The notes under the pieces: generated by a model
What the model was told of the DNA's origin: nothing
The model's input: only the letters and a program-made list of their open reading frames with translations
Databases searched by the model: none
Made by a program: the position numbers and the translations under genes
Shown: positions 51,429-59,738 of the stretch, one piece after another
Layout: the number at the start of each line of letters is the position of its first letter
How positions within the stretch are numbered: position 1 is the first letter of the stretch
Assembly (NCBI GenBank): GCA_036498945.1
Contig: DASYEQ010000087.1
Location: 1 to 64,000 of the forward strand
DNA: 64,000 nt
Direction: 5' to 3'
DNA from: JAQGMJ01 sp036498945
GTDB lineage: Bacteria; Pseudomonadota; Gammaproteobacteria; Burkholderiales; JAEUOS01

Positions 51429-52556
51429 ATGTCTACCGTACTGCAAATGCGTCCCGCCCGCCCCGCCATTCTTCCCGCCTCCATGCCGCCGCGCACGCCG
51501 CGCTTCGGCGACGAGGACGCGCGCTGGGCGGCAGTGCGCGCGCGCGACGCCCGCGCCGACGGCCATTTTTTCTACTCCGTCAAAAGCACCGGCGTCTATT
51601 GCCGCCCTTCCTGCGCCTCGCGCCCGGCGCGGCGCGAGAACGTCGCCTTTCATGACAGCTGCGCCGCGGCGGAAGCGGCCGGTTTCCGCCCCTGCAAGCG
51701 CTGCCGCCCGAACGAAGCCAGCCAGGCGGAGCGCCGAGCCGCCGTGGTCGCCGCCGCCTGTCGCGCCATCGAGACGGCCAATGACGTAGAGAACGGCGTG
51801 CCCGACCTGGCGCAACTGGCCGCGCAGGCCGGCATGAGCCGGTTTCACTTTCACCGCGTATTCAAGGAAGCCACCGGCGTGACTCCGCGCGCCTACGCCC
51901 AGGCAAGGCGCGCCGAGCGCCTGCGCGCGCAACTGCCGGAAAGCTCCAGCGTGACGGCGGCGATCTACGACGCCGGCTACAACTCCAGTGGCCGCTTCTA
52001 CGAGCAGTCGGATGAGATGCTCGGCATGCGCCCGGCCGACTACCGCGCCGGCGGCGCCGGCAGTACCATCCGCTTCGGCGTCGGCGCCTGCTCGCTGGGC
52101 GCAATACTCGTGGCGGCCACCGAAAAGGGCGTGTGCGCCATCCTCCTGGGCGACGATCCCGATGCCCTGGTGCGCGACCTGCAGGACCGTTTTCCCAAGG
52201 CGGAACTGAAAGGCGGCGAGCGCGATTTCGAACAATGGATGGCGCAAGTGATCGGCCTGATCGAAACTCCCGCGCAGGGACTGGACCTGCCTCTGGACGT
52301 GCGCGGCACCGCCTTCCAGCAGCGCGTCTGGCAGGCACTGCGGGCAATTCCACCGGGCAGCACCGCGAGCTATGCCGAAATCGCCCGCCGCATCGGCACG
52401 CCCAAGGCAGTGCGCGCCGTCGCCCAGGCCTGCGCCGCCAACGCGCTGGCGGTGGCGATCCCCTGCCACCGGGTGGTGAAAAGCGATGGCGCGCTCTCCG
52501 GCTACCGCTGGGGGGTGGAGCGCAAGCAGAAGCTGCTGCAACGCGAGGCTGCCTGA
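51429..52556 (+). CDS. ada: Ada: methylphosphotriester/O6-methylguanine methyltransferase and activator
   Basis: A 375-residue protein with all three Ada parts. The zinc domain has Cys58, Cys62, Cys89 and Cys92 (VYCRPSC...PCKRC), equivalent to E. coli Cys38/42/69/72, with Cys58 as the methyl acceptor that switches DNA binding on. An AraC-type helix-turn-helix (about 115-195, GMSRFHFHRVFKEATGVTPRAYAQARR) follows. The C-terminal methyltransferase domain carries the active-site IPCHRVV near residue 342. AAGGAG precedes the ATG. Coupled to the oxygenase gene by a one-base overlap. Confidence 0.96.
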   Translation: MSTVLQMRPARPAILPASMPPRTPRFGDEDARWAAVRARDARADGHFFYSVKSTGVYCRPSCASRPARRENVAFHDSCAAAEAAGFRPCKRCRPNEASQAERRAAVVAAACRAIETANDVENGVPDLAQLAAQAGMSRFHFHRVFKEATGVTPRAYAQARRAERLRAQLPESSSVTAAIYDAGYNSSGRFYEQSDEMLGMRPADYRAGGAGSTIRFGVGACSLGAILVAATEKGVCAILLGDDPDALVRDLQDRFPKAELKGGERDFEQWMAQVIGLIETPAQGLDLPLDVRGTAFQQRVWQALRAIPPGSTASYAEIARRIGTPKAVRAVAQACAANALAVAIPCHRVVKSDGALSGYRWGVERKQKLLQREAA

Positions 52557-53302
52557 TGCGGGCCGGCCTGGCAGAAGAGCCGCGCACGGCGGCCGAGACC
52601 GGCATCGCCGCGCGCGTTGCCGCTTTCGACTGGGAGGCGATCGAGGCGCAGATCAACACCGAAGGCTACGCGATGGCGCCGCTGTTCGACGCCGATGACT
52701 GCGTGGCGCTCTCCGGCCGATATGCAGAGGAAGCGCCCTTCCGCAGCCGCGTGGTGATGGCGCGCCACGGCTTCGGCCAGGGCGAGTACAAGTACTTCGC
52801 CTATCCCCTGCCGGCGCCGGTGGCGCAATTGCGCGAGGCGATGTATCGCCCGCTGGCGCGCATCGCCAACCACTGGAACGCGGCGCTGGGCGAGGCGGCG
52901 CGCTACCCCGGCACGCATGCGAAGTACCTGGCGCAATGCCACGCGGCCGGGCAGCAGCGCCCCACGCCCCTGCTGCTGCAATACGGCGCCGGTGACTACA
53001 ACTGCCTGCACCAGGATCTGTACGGCGAGCACGTGTTCCCGCTGCAACTCACCGTATTGCTCTCGCGTCCGGGTGAGGATTTCTCCGGCGGCGAATTCGT
53101 GCTCACCGAGCAGCGCCCGCGCATGCAGTCGCGCGTGGCGGTGGTGCCGCTGGCGCAAGGCGACGTGGTGATCTTTCCCGTGCATCATCGCCCGGTGCAG
53201 GGCACGCGCGGCTTGTATCGCGTCAACCTGCGCCACGGCGTGAGCCGCATTACGCGCGGCCGGCGGCATACCCTGGGCGTCATCTTCCACGACGCCGCCT
53301 GA
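52556..53302 (+). CDS. 2-oxoglutarate/Fe(II) oxygenase coupled to ada
   Basis: A 248-residue non-haem oxygenase translated through a TGATG overlap with ada. The iron site is His-x-Asp in CLHQDLYGEHVFPLQLTVLLS, with a distal His in FPVHHRPVQG, and Arg in YRVNLRHGVS fits 2-oxoglutarate binding. Overall it resembles the prolyl-hydroxylase-like (2OG-FeII_Oxy) group rather than AlkB. Since alkB is commonly coupled to ada, this enzyme may do an analogous repair reaction; that is inference. No signal peptide. Confidence 0.82.
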   Translation: MRAGLAEEPRTAAETGIAARVAAFDWEAIEAQINTEGYAMAPLFDADDCVALSGRYAEEAPFRSRVVMARHGFGQGEYKYFAYPLPAPVAQLREAMYRPLARIANHWNAALGEAARYPGTHAKYLAQCHAAGQQRPTPLLLQYGAGDYNCLHQDLYGEHVFPLQLTVLLSRPGEDFSGGEFVLTEQRPRMQSRVAVVPLAQGDVVIFPVHHRPVQGTRGLYRVNLRHGVSRITRGRRHTLGVIFHDAA

Positions 53303-53350
53303 TTCGGCAGCAAGCGGCGGAGTGCGGCAATCAGGGCCGCCTCCTACACT
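53301..53350 (+). promoter_or_regulatory. Ada-box-like element and promoter of the MFS gene
   Basis: GAT-TCGGCA-GCAA (53301-53313), the near-identical partner of the ada element, is followed 31 bases later by TACACT (53345-53350), a plausible -10. It starts inside the oxygenase stop codon and lies 75 bases before the MFS start. Confidence 0.5.
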
Positions 53351-53375
53351 GGACTCACCTCAAAGGAGCCCAGTC

Positions 53376-54611
53376 ATGTCTCACCAACGCAACCCTCTTC
53401 CCGCCTCCTTCCGCCGCCTCGCCTGGTCCAACCTGCTGGCGCAGGCCGCCGAGCAGATTGGCCTGGCCGCCGCGCCGCTGGTGGCGGTGCTGGCGCTGCA
53501 TGCCGGCCCCGGCGCCACCGGCTGGCTGCAGACCGCGCAAACCCTGCCCTTTTTGCTCATCGCCATTCCCGCCGGCCTGTTGGCCGACCGCATGCAGCGC
53601 CGCCGCCTGATGGCCGGCGCCGAGGCCATGCGCGCGGCTTCGCTGCTGCTGGTGCTGGCCTTGGCGACGCTGGGCGGGCTCTCGCTGCCGCTGCTGGCGC
53701 TGCTGGGCTTCGTCGGCGCCTGCGGCACCGTGGTCTATGGCGTGGCCGCGCCGGCGCTGGTGCCCACGCTGGTAGAGCGCGAACAATTGCCGACGGCGAA
53801 CGCGCGCATCGAACTGGCGCGCACCGTGGCCTATGCCGGTGGCCCCGCGCTGGCGGGCTTGCTGGCGGGCATCACCGGCGCGGCGCCCGCCTTTGCGTTC
53901 GCCGCCGCGCTGTCGGCCGCGGCGGTGGTGCTGCTGGCCGGTTTGCGCGAACCGGCACGCGGCGATATCACGCCCGCGAGCGGCAACGCCATCGATGACT
54001 TGCGCGAAGGCACGCGCTTCGTCTTCGGCCATGCGCTGCTGCGCCCGATCTTCCTGACCCAGGTGATTTTCGCGGTCGCGTTTTTCGTGCTGCATTCGGT
54101 CTACGTGCCTTACGCCGTACACCAGTTGGGGCTCCCGGCCTTCGCGGTGGGCGCGACGTTGGCGGCCTACGGTGGCGGCATGGTGGCGGGCGCGCTGGCC
54201 GCGCCGCGCCTGATGCGCCTGCTGCCCTTGGGCGTGATGGTGGCAATCGGTCCGCTGGCGGGGCTTGCCGCGGCGGCGCTAATGGCTTGCACGCTGCTAT
54301 TCGCCTCGGCGTGGCTGGCGGGCCTGAGCTACTTCCTGATGGGCGCGGGGCCGATCCTCTGGGTGATCAGCACCACCACGCTGCGGCAGAACGTGACGCC
54401 GCAGCGCCTGTTGGGACGCGCCTCGGCGATCAACAGCCTTTCCTACGGCGCGCGGCCGATCGGCGCGGCGCTCGGCGCCCTGATCGGCGGCTCGCTGGGC
54501 GCGGGCGCCTGCCTGATCGCCTCGGTGATTTTCTTCGGGGTGCAGGCGGGCGTCATCCTGCTCTCGCCCGCCGTACGCCTGCGCGAGCAGCCGGCACCGG
54601 CGGGCGCCTGA
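53376..54611 (+). CDS. MFS transporter (drug/metabolite efflux type)
   Basis: A 411-residue membrane protein with twelve hydrophobic segments. The motif-A loop after helix 2 is AGLLADRMQRRRLMAGAEAMR; later TQVIFAVAFFVLHSVYVPYAVHQLG and GRASAINSLSYGARPIGAALGALIGGSLG are typical of the MFS_3/enterobactin-exporter-like branch. AAAGGAG precedes the ATG at 53376. The Ada-box-like element in front suggests it responds to alkylation damage. Substrate unknown. Confidence 0.88.
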   Translation: MSHQRNPLPASFRRLAWSNLLAQAAEQIGLAAAPLVAVLALHAGPGATGWLQTAQTLPFLLIAIPAGLLADRMQRRRLMAGAEAMRAASLLLVLALATLGGLSLPLLALLGFVGACGTVVYGVAAPALVPTLVEREQLPTANARIELARTVAYAGGPALAGLLAGITGAAPAFAFAAALSAAAVVLLAGLREPARGDITPASGNAIDDLREGTRFVFGHALLRPIFLTQVIFAVAFFVLHSVYVPYAVHQLGLPAFAVGATLAAYGGGMVAGALAAPRLMRLLPLGVMVAIGPLAGLAAAALMACTLLFASAWLAGLSYFLMGAGPILWVISTTTLRQNVTPQRLLGRASAINSLSYGARPIGAALGALIGGSLGAGACLIASVIFFGVQAGVILLSPAVRLREQPAPAGA

Positions 54612-54626
54612 GGCCACGCCGGTACT

Positions 54627-55544
54627 TCAGTAGTCGTACAGTTTCGCCGGATTGTCGACCAGCACCTGCTTGATCTTTTTCGCGTCGCGATTCAGCCAGC
54701 CGGCGAAGCGGTTCAGCGCACGGCCGTCGTCGATCGCGTTGTAGGGTTCGATGTCTTCCTTGCTCGCGCGGCGGCTGCCGCCGGGGTGCGGCCAGTCGGT
54801 GCCCCAGACCATGCGCTCGAGGTTGGCGTCGATCAGGGCGTGGGCGATCGCCGTGGTGTTGGCGTCGTCCGGTGTCGGCCCGATGCGGTGCGGCGCCGAG
54901 AGCTTGACCCAGGCCTTGCCCGAGCGCACCAGGTCCAGCAGTTCGTCGAAGCCCGGCTGCTTCACGCCCTTGGCCGCTTCGGCGCGCGCCATGTGGTCGA
55001 TCACCACCGGGGTGGGCAGCGTCTTGATGACGGAGGCGAGGGCCTGCACCATGTTGAGCGTGGTGTAAATCTGCGTGTGCCACTTCATGTCGGCAACCCG
55101 CTCGCTGGCCGCCTTCAGTTGCTTGGCGGCGGCGGCCGGGTCGTGCACGCCGGCGCTTTCCAGGTTGACGCGCACGCCGCGCACGCCTTCCAGGTGCATC
55201 TTCTCCAGTTCGGCATCTGTAATCTTCGCCGGGTCGATGACGGCGACCACGCGTGCGCGCGACAGTCCCAGTTCCAGGGCGCCATCGATGCTGGCGCGGT
55301 TGTCCGAACCATAGGGGCTGGGATGGACGATGACTACGCGGTCCATGTGCAGCGCGTGCTGCAGCTTGAGCAGGTTTTCCACGCTGGCGTCCGGCGGCGT
55401 GTAGGCGCGCGAGGCCGCATACGGATAGCGCTCCGCCGGGCCGAAGACGTGGACATGGCAATCGCAGGCGCCGGCCGGCACCTCGAAGTCGACTTCGCTG
55501 TGGATGACGCCGTGGATCTCGCGCTGATTCGTATCGCTGCTCAT
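54627..55544 (-). CDS. Metal-dependent amidohydrolase/lactonase (LigI-like)
   Basis: A 305-residue TIM-barrel hydrolase of the amidohydrolase-2 group. Motifs: DCHVHVFGPAERYPY (His-x-His) near residue 30, VHPSPYGSDNRASIDGAL, VRGVRVNLES, TPVVIDHMARAE and MVWGTDWPHPGG with the catalytic Asp. This arrangement resembles 2-pyrone-4,6-dicarboxylate lactonase; the actual substrate is unknown. The start overlaps the aldolase stop by ATGA. It is the last gene of the leftward carboxylate operon and ends 15 bases from the convergent MFS gene. Confidence 0.87.
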   Translation of the reverse strand: MSSDTNQREIHGVIHSEVDFEVPAGACDCHVHVFGPAERYPYAASRAYTPPDASVENLLKLQHALHMDRVVIVHPSPYGSDNRASIDGALELGLSRARVVAVIDPAKITDAELEKMHLEGVRGVRVNLESAGVHDPAAAAKQLKAASERVADMKWHTQIYTTLNMVQALASVIKTLPTPVVIDHMARAEAAKGVKQPGFDELLDLVRSGKAWVKLSAPHRIGPTPDDANTTAIAHALIDANLERMVWGTDWPHPGGSRRASKEDIEPYNAIDDGRALNRFAGWLNRDAKKIKQVLVDNPAKLYDY

Positions 55545-56338
55545 GCCTTCAGGTCTTTCACTTGTTTTGCCTTCTGCCCGAGCGCGCCGAGCAGGAACTG
55601 GGTGTCGGTGCCGGTGGAAACGTAGCGCGCGCCCATCTTGACGAACTCGGCCACCAGGTCGGCGCGCGAGGAAAGGCCGCCGACACCAACGAACTTGCCG
55701 AGCTTGTTGCACACGTCGATGGAGCGCTGGTAGGCCGCGCGCAGCTTGGGGTGATCATACTGGCCGGTGAGCCCCATGTCGGCCAGCAGGTCGTTGCTGC
55801 CGATCATCACCATGTCGACGCCTTCGACCGCCATGATCTCCTCGGCGGCTTCCACCGAAGCGGCGTTCTCGAACTGCACGATCACCATGGTGGCGTCGTT
55901 CATCGTCGGGTTGGCCTGCGCCGGCGGCAGGCTGCGGTATTGCAGGTGCGGCAGGGCGCCGGCGGCGCTGCGCTCGCCCAGCGGCGGGAACTTGGCGGCG
56001 GCGACCACCGCCTTCGCCTCTTCCGCCGAGCCGATGTGCGGCGCGATCACGCCCATGGCGCCGGCGTCGAGCACGCGCGAAATCCAGTCCGGCGTGTTGG
56101 AGGGCACGCGCACGAAAGGCGCGATGCCGATGGCGGTGGCGGCCATGCAGATCTGCCCGCACTCGGCGATGGAGAAGCTGTTGTGCTCCATGTCGACGTA
56201 GAGGGTGTCGAAGCCGGCGGTCTTGGCCATCATCGCGATCTCGATGGTGCGCACCAGGCGCACGGTCACGGAAGCGACGACTTCGCCGCGCTTCATCATC
56301 TCGCGGACGTTGTTGGTAAGCAGGGGGGTGTCGGCCAT
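55541..56338 (-). CDS. HpcH/HpaI family aldolase
   Basis: A 265-residue class II (metal-dependent) 2-oxo acid aldolase. Key segments: DTLYVDMEHNSFSIAECGQ, PFVRVPSNTPDWISRVLDAGAMGVIAPHI, VIVQFENAASVEAAEEI with metal Glu, and VDMVMIGSNDLLADMGLTGQYDHP with metal Asp. AAAGGAG fixes the ATG at 56338; a TTG at 56356 is in frame but unlikely. It would cleave a hydroxy-oxo acid to pyruvate and an aldehyde. Confidence 0.92.
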   Translation of the reverse strand: MADTPLLTNNVREMMKRGEVVASVTVRLVRTIEIAMMAKTAGFDTLYVDMEHNSFSIAECGQICMAATAIGIAPFVRVPSNTPDWISRVLDAGAMGVIAPHIGSAEEAKAVVAAAKFPPLGERSAAGALPHLQYRSLPPAQANPTMNDATMVIVQFENAASVEAAEEIMAVEGVDMVMIGSNDLLADMGLTGQYDHPKLRAAYQRSIDVCNKLGKFVGVGGLSSRADLVAEFVKMGARYVSTGTDTQFLLGALGQKAKQVKDLKA

Positions 56339-56348
56339 GATGGCTCCT

Positions 56349-57293
56349 TTAAACAATACGATTGGCGGCGGGCTTGCCTTGCAGCACGTCGATCACCTGC
56401 TGGGCGACGCGGGTGCCGCTGCGTTCCTGGGTTTCGCGCGTGCCACCGCCGGAGTGCGGAGTGGCGACCACGGTATCGAGTGTCAGCAGCGGGTGATCGA
56501 AAGGCGGCGGCTCGACGTCGAACACGTCCAGCCCGGCACCGAAAATGTGGCCGCTCTTGATCGACTCGTACAGGGCTTCCTCGTTGACGATGCCGCCGCG
56601 CGCGCAGTTGATCACGATGGCGCCTTTTTTCATCGCCGCCAGTTCCTTCGCGTCGATGATGTCGCGTGTTTCCTTGTTGAGCGGACAGTGCACGGTGAGC
56701 AGGTCGATCTGCGGCAGCATTTCGGCGAGCGAGGCGACGCGCGTATGCGGCTGGTCTTTCCAGTGGTCCGCCGGCACGTAGGGATCGTAGGCGACGATCT
56801 TGCAATCGAAGGCGCGGTGGAACTTGCGCGCGGCCAGCGTGCCGATGTTGCCCATGCCGATCACGCCGATGGTCTTGCCGCCGAGTTCGCCGCCCAGGAA
56901 GTTGCCGCGGTCGGAGCCGGCGGGTTTGCGCAGCATGCGGTCGAGTTCGCTGATGCGGCGGTTGACGGCCAATGACAAACCCAGCGCCAGCTCGGCCACC
57001 GCTTCGCTGTTCACCCCGGGGGTGCGCGAAACCGGGATGCCGGCTTCCTTGGCCGTGGCGATGTCGATGGTGTCGTAGCCCACGCCCTGCTTGCAGATGA
57101 TCTTGAGCCGACCGGCTTTCGCCGCGCGGCGGATTTCGTCCCCGGTGACGGGCGTCATGCGCACCATCACGCCATCGGCGTCTTCCGGCCAGTTTTTCAC
57201 CGCCGGGTCGTCGTAGTTGACGATGTCGCAGAACTTGCGCGCCATTTCCACCCCGGCGGGGTGGAAGCGGTCGAGGATGTAGATCTTGGGCAT
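56349..57293 (-). CDS. D-2-hydroxyacid dehydrogenase
   Basis: A 314-residue NAD(P)-dependent enzyme of the phosphoglycerate-dehydrogenase group. The Rossmann motif is KTIGVIGMGNIGTLAARKF (about 145-165). The catalytic Arg is in NCARGGIVNEEALYESI, the Glu near residue 265 and the His in VATPHSGGGTRETQERSG. It probably reduces a 2-oxo acid or oxidises a 2-hydroxy acid made in the same operon. It lies between the TctC and aldolase genes. Confidence 0.92.
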   Translation of the reverse strand: MPKIYILDRFHPAGVEMARKFCDIVNYDDPAVKNWPEDADGVMVRMTPVTGDEIRRAAKAGRLKIICKQGVGYDTIDIATAKEAGIPVSRTPGVNSEAVAELALGLSLAVNRRISELDRMLRKPAGSDRGNFLGGELGGKTIGVIGMGNIGTLAARKFHRAFDCKIVAYDPYVPADHWKDQPHTRVASLAEMLPQIDLLTVHCPLNKETRDIIDAKELAAMKKGAIVINCARGGIVNEEALYESIKSGHIFGAGLDVFDVEPPPFDHPLLTLDTVVATPHSGGGTRETQERSGTRVAQQVIDVLQGKPAANRIV

Positions 57294-57329
57294 GGTGTTT
57301 CCTGTGGTCCGGCCTGCGTGATTACCGCT

Positions 57330-58355
57330 TCACTGCTTCTCGATGTGCGCGCGGTCGATCACCCCGGCCCACAGCGCCATGTCGCGCTTGAGCAGCGCCG
57401 TCATTTCCTCCGGCGTGGTGGCCTTGGGCACGATGCCTAAGTCGAGCATCTTCTTTTGCATGTCGGGCGCTGCTATGGCGGCCTTGATCTCGGCGTTGAG
57501 TTTGTCGACGATGTCGCGCGGCGTCTTCGCCGGCGCGCCCAGGCCGTTCCAGGCGTAGACGGCGTAACCAGGCACACCCGATTCCTTCACCGTCGGCACG
57601 TTGGGCAGTGTCGGGAAGCGCACCGGGTCGGTGACGGCCAGGGCGCGCAGTTGCCCGCTGGGCAGGAAGGAGAGGATCGGCGCCAGGGTTTCGAAACCGA
57701 GATCGACGGCACCGCCGCGCACCGCCGCCACCACGTCGCCCGAGGTCTTGAAGGGCACGGTGGTGAAGTTGATGCCGGCGACGGACTTGAAGTACTCCGC
57801 CGCCAGGTATTGCGCCGTACCCGCGGCCACGGTCGCCACATTGATCTTGCCTGGGGCGGCCTTGCAGCGGGCGATGAAGTCCTTCACATCCTTGATCGGC
57901 GACTTGTCGCCGACGATCAGCGCGAAGCCGAAGTTGCCGGACAGGCTGATCATCTCGAAATCCTTCACCGGGTCGAACGGCAGGTGCTTGAACAGCCCCG
58001 GGGTCATGGTGAAGTTGCCGGTGGCGACGAACAGAAGGGTATAGCCGTCCGGCGGCGAGCCGGCGACCACCTGCGAGGCGACGATGCCGCCGGCGCCCGG
58101 GCGATTGTCGACGATGAATTGCTGGCCGGTGCGCTCGGTGAGCTTCTGCGCCAGGATGCGCATGGTGACGTCGCCGGTGCCGCCGGCGCCGTAGCCGATG
58201 ATGATGCGCACCGGCTTGTTGGGATAGCCGGCGGCGGACTGCGCGCGGGCCGCGGTTGACATGAGGCCAGGCACTGCGGCAGTCAGCGTCCCCGCGGAGA
58301 GCGCGCCGAGGGTGCGGCGGCGGTTCAGTTTGAAGTCGTCGTTTTGCATAAGCAT
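57330..58355 (-). CDS. Bug/TctC tripartite tricarboxylate receptor
   Basis: A 341-residue solute receptor with a twin-arginine-like signal (NRRRTLGALSAGTLTAAVPGLMSTAARA). Family motifs: YPNKPVRIIIGYGAGGTGDVTMRILAQKL, VDNRPGAGGIVASQVVAGSPPDGYTLLF and AWNGLGAPAKTPRDIVDKLN. The binding loops are normal. No TctA/TctB membrane genes are nearby, as is common for these expanded receptor families. It probably binds the carboxylate degraded by the flanking enzymes. Confidence 0.93.
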   Translation of the reverse strand: MLMQNDDFKLNRRRTLGALSAGTLTAAVPGLMSTAARAQSAAGYPNKPVRIIIGYGAGGTGDVTMRILAQKLTERTGQQFIVDNRPGAGGIVASQVVAGSPPDGYTLLFVATGNFTMTPGLFKHLPFDPVKDFEMISLSGNFGFALIVGDKSPIKDVKDFIARCKAAPGKINVATVAAGTAQYLAAEYFKSVAGINFTTVPFKTSGDVVAAVRGGAVDLGFETLAPILSFLPSGQLRALAVTDPVRFPTLPNVPTVKESGVPGYAVYAWNGLGAPAKTPRDIVDKLNAEIKAAIAAPDMQKKMLDLGIVPKATTPEEMTALLKRDMALWAGVIDRAHIEKQ

Positions 58356-58368
58356 TGTCGTTGAATAA

Positions 58369-59481
58369 TCAGTGATGCGGCGCGAAGAGATAAGCCGTTT
58401 GCGCGCGCTGTGCCACTTCCTCGATTTTTGCGGCGAGGGTCACCGGCACCGGGATGCCGTTCTTCAGGCGGTCGGCGCGCTTCATCGCTTCCGGGTCACC
58501 CGGCACCAGCACCGGCTTGGCGGGGTCGATCGGCGGCACCTGGTGCAGGTAATCGATCACGGTGTCCATGTCTTCCTCGAAGGCGCCCTCGTCGCGGAAC
58601 TGGCGCGGATCGATGGCCATGAAAAAGTGGCCGAGGTTGTCCGGGTCTTCCGGCTTTTGCGTCTTCACGCGGATCGGCGAAAACGAGGAGCCGGAAAGCG
58701 CGCCGCCCAGCACGTGCGCCAGCATCGCCAGGCCGTAGCCCTTGTAGCCGCCGGTTTCCTCCGTGCCGCCGACGGGCGCAAGCCCGCCTCCCAGGCCCGG
58801 CTTGCGCTTGAAGAGGGTATCCACCGCCTGCGTGGGGTCGGTCACCGGCGTGCCTTCGGCATCGAGCACCCAGCCGGCGGGCACCGGCTTGCCGTTGAGC
58901 TCATACACCCGCACCTTGTTCGCCGCCACCGTGGCGGTGGCCATGTCGAGCAGGAACGGGCGGTTCTTTTTCGCCGGGGCGGCAAAGGCGATCGGGTTGG
59001 TGCCCAGCACCGCATCGCGCCCGCGCGTGGGCACGGTGTTGATCGAGCGGGTGGCGGAAGTCACCATGCCGATGAAGCCCGCCTGGGCGGCGAGGTTGGC
59101 GTAGTAGCCGGCGGCGCCGAAGTGATGCGAGTTGCGCACGGTGACGACGCCGACGCCCAGCTCGCGCGCCTTCTTGATCGCCATCTGCATGCCGAGCGCG
59201 GCCGCCGGGTGGCCGAGACCCGCGTCGGCATCGACCAGCGCCGTCACCGCGTTTTCGCGCACGACGCGCGCTTTAGCAGTCACGTTGAGCTTGCCCTTGC
59301 GGCGCGAATTCTCGTAATCCATCAGCATGGAGACGCCGTGCGAATCGACGCCCGAGAGGTCGGTCTCGATCATCACCGTGGCGGTGGTCTCGATCGCCTG
59401 CGGATCCATGCCCCAGCCGGTGAGGATGCCGACGATCTGCCGGCGCACCACCTCCACCGGCACGTAAATAAGTTTTTCCAT
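58369..59481 (-). CDS. Ldh-family (malate/L-lactate/ureidoglycolate-like) oxidoreductase
   Basis: A 370-residue NAD(P)-dependent dehydrogenase of the Ldh2 fold. Segments: SGVDSHGVSMLMDYENSRRKG, VTVRNSHHFGAAGYYANLAAQAG with catalytic His, LGTNPIAFAAPAKKNRPFLLDMATATVAANKVRVYE and GGTEETGGYKGYGLAMLAHVLGG. The start at 59481 was chosen over a longer frame beginning at 59544 because it matches the family N-terminus (MEKLIYVPVEVVRRQI). First gene of the leftward carboxylate operon. Confidence 0.92.
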   Translation of the reverse strand: MEKLIYVPVEVVRRQIVGILTGWGMDPQAIETTATVMIETDLSGVDSHGVSMLMDYENSRRKGKLNVTAKARVVRENAVTALVDADAGLGHPAAALGMQMAIKKARELGVGVVTVRNSHHFGAAGYYANLAAQAGFIGMVTSATRSINTVPTRGRDAVLGTNPIAFAAPAKKNRPFLLDMATATVAANKVRVYELNGKPVPAGWVLDAEGTPVTDPTQAVDTLFKRKPGLGGGLAPVGGTEETGGYKGYGLAMLAHVLGGALSGSSFSPIRVKTQKPEDPDNLGHFFMAIDPRQFRDEGAFEEDMDTVIDYLHQVPPIDPAKPVLVPGDPEAMKRADRLKNGIPVPVTLAAKIEEVAQRAQTAYLFAPHH

Positions 59482-59659
59482 TGGGTTGTCTCGGTCTGGA
59501 ATCGCACTGTTTCGCGGGCGGGAAGCCATCTTGATACCGGTCAATCCGCCGCCCCCGCGGGAGGGCTAGCATGATCGCGCGACCGGGGGGAAAATGCCAT
59601 CCCAAAATACCGGGCCGCGTGCATAAGCAGATGGTAATGAGTACGGGTTTTACCGGCAT

Positions 59660-59687
59660 TTGACGCCGCGGCCCGCGAGGGTACAAT
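59660..59687 (+). promoter_or_regulatory. Sigma-70 promoter of the alpha/beta-hydrolase-fold gene
   Basis: TTGACG (59660-59665) and TACAAT (59682-59687), 16 bases apart, lie 51 bases before the ATG at 59739. Both hexamers are close to consensus. The sequence GGTACAATG around the -10 recurs at 62076-62084. Confidence 0.65.
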
Positions 59688-59738
59688 GCGCCGCCTGCCG
59701 CACGCCGGGGCAGCGCCTGATAAAAGTCCGGGAGACAT

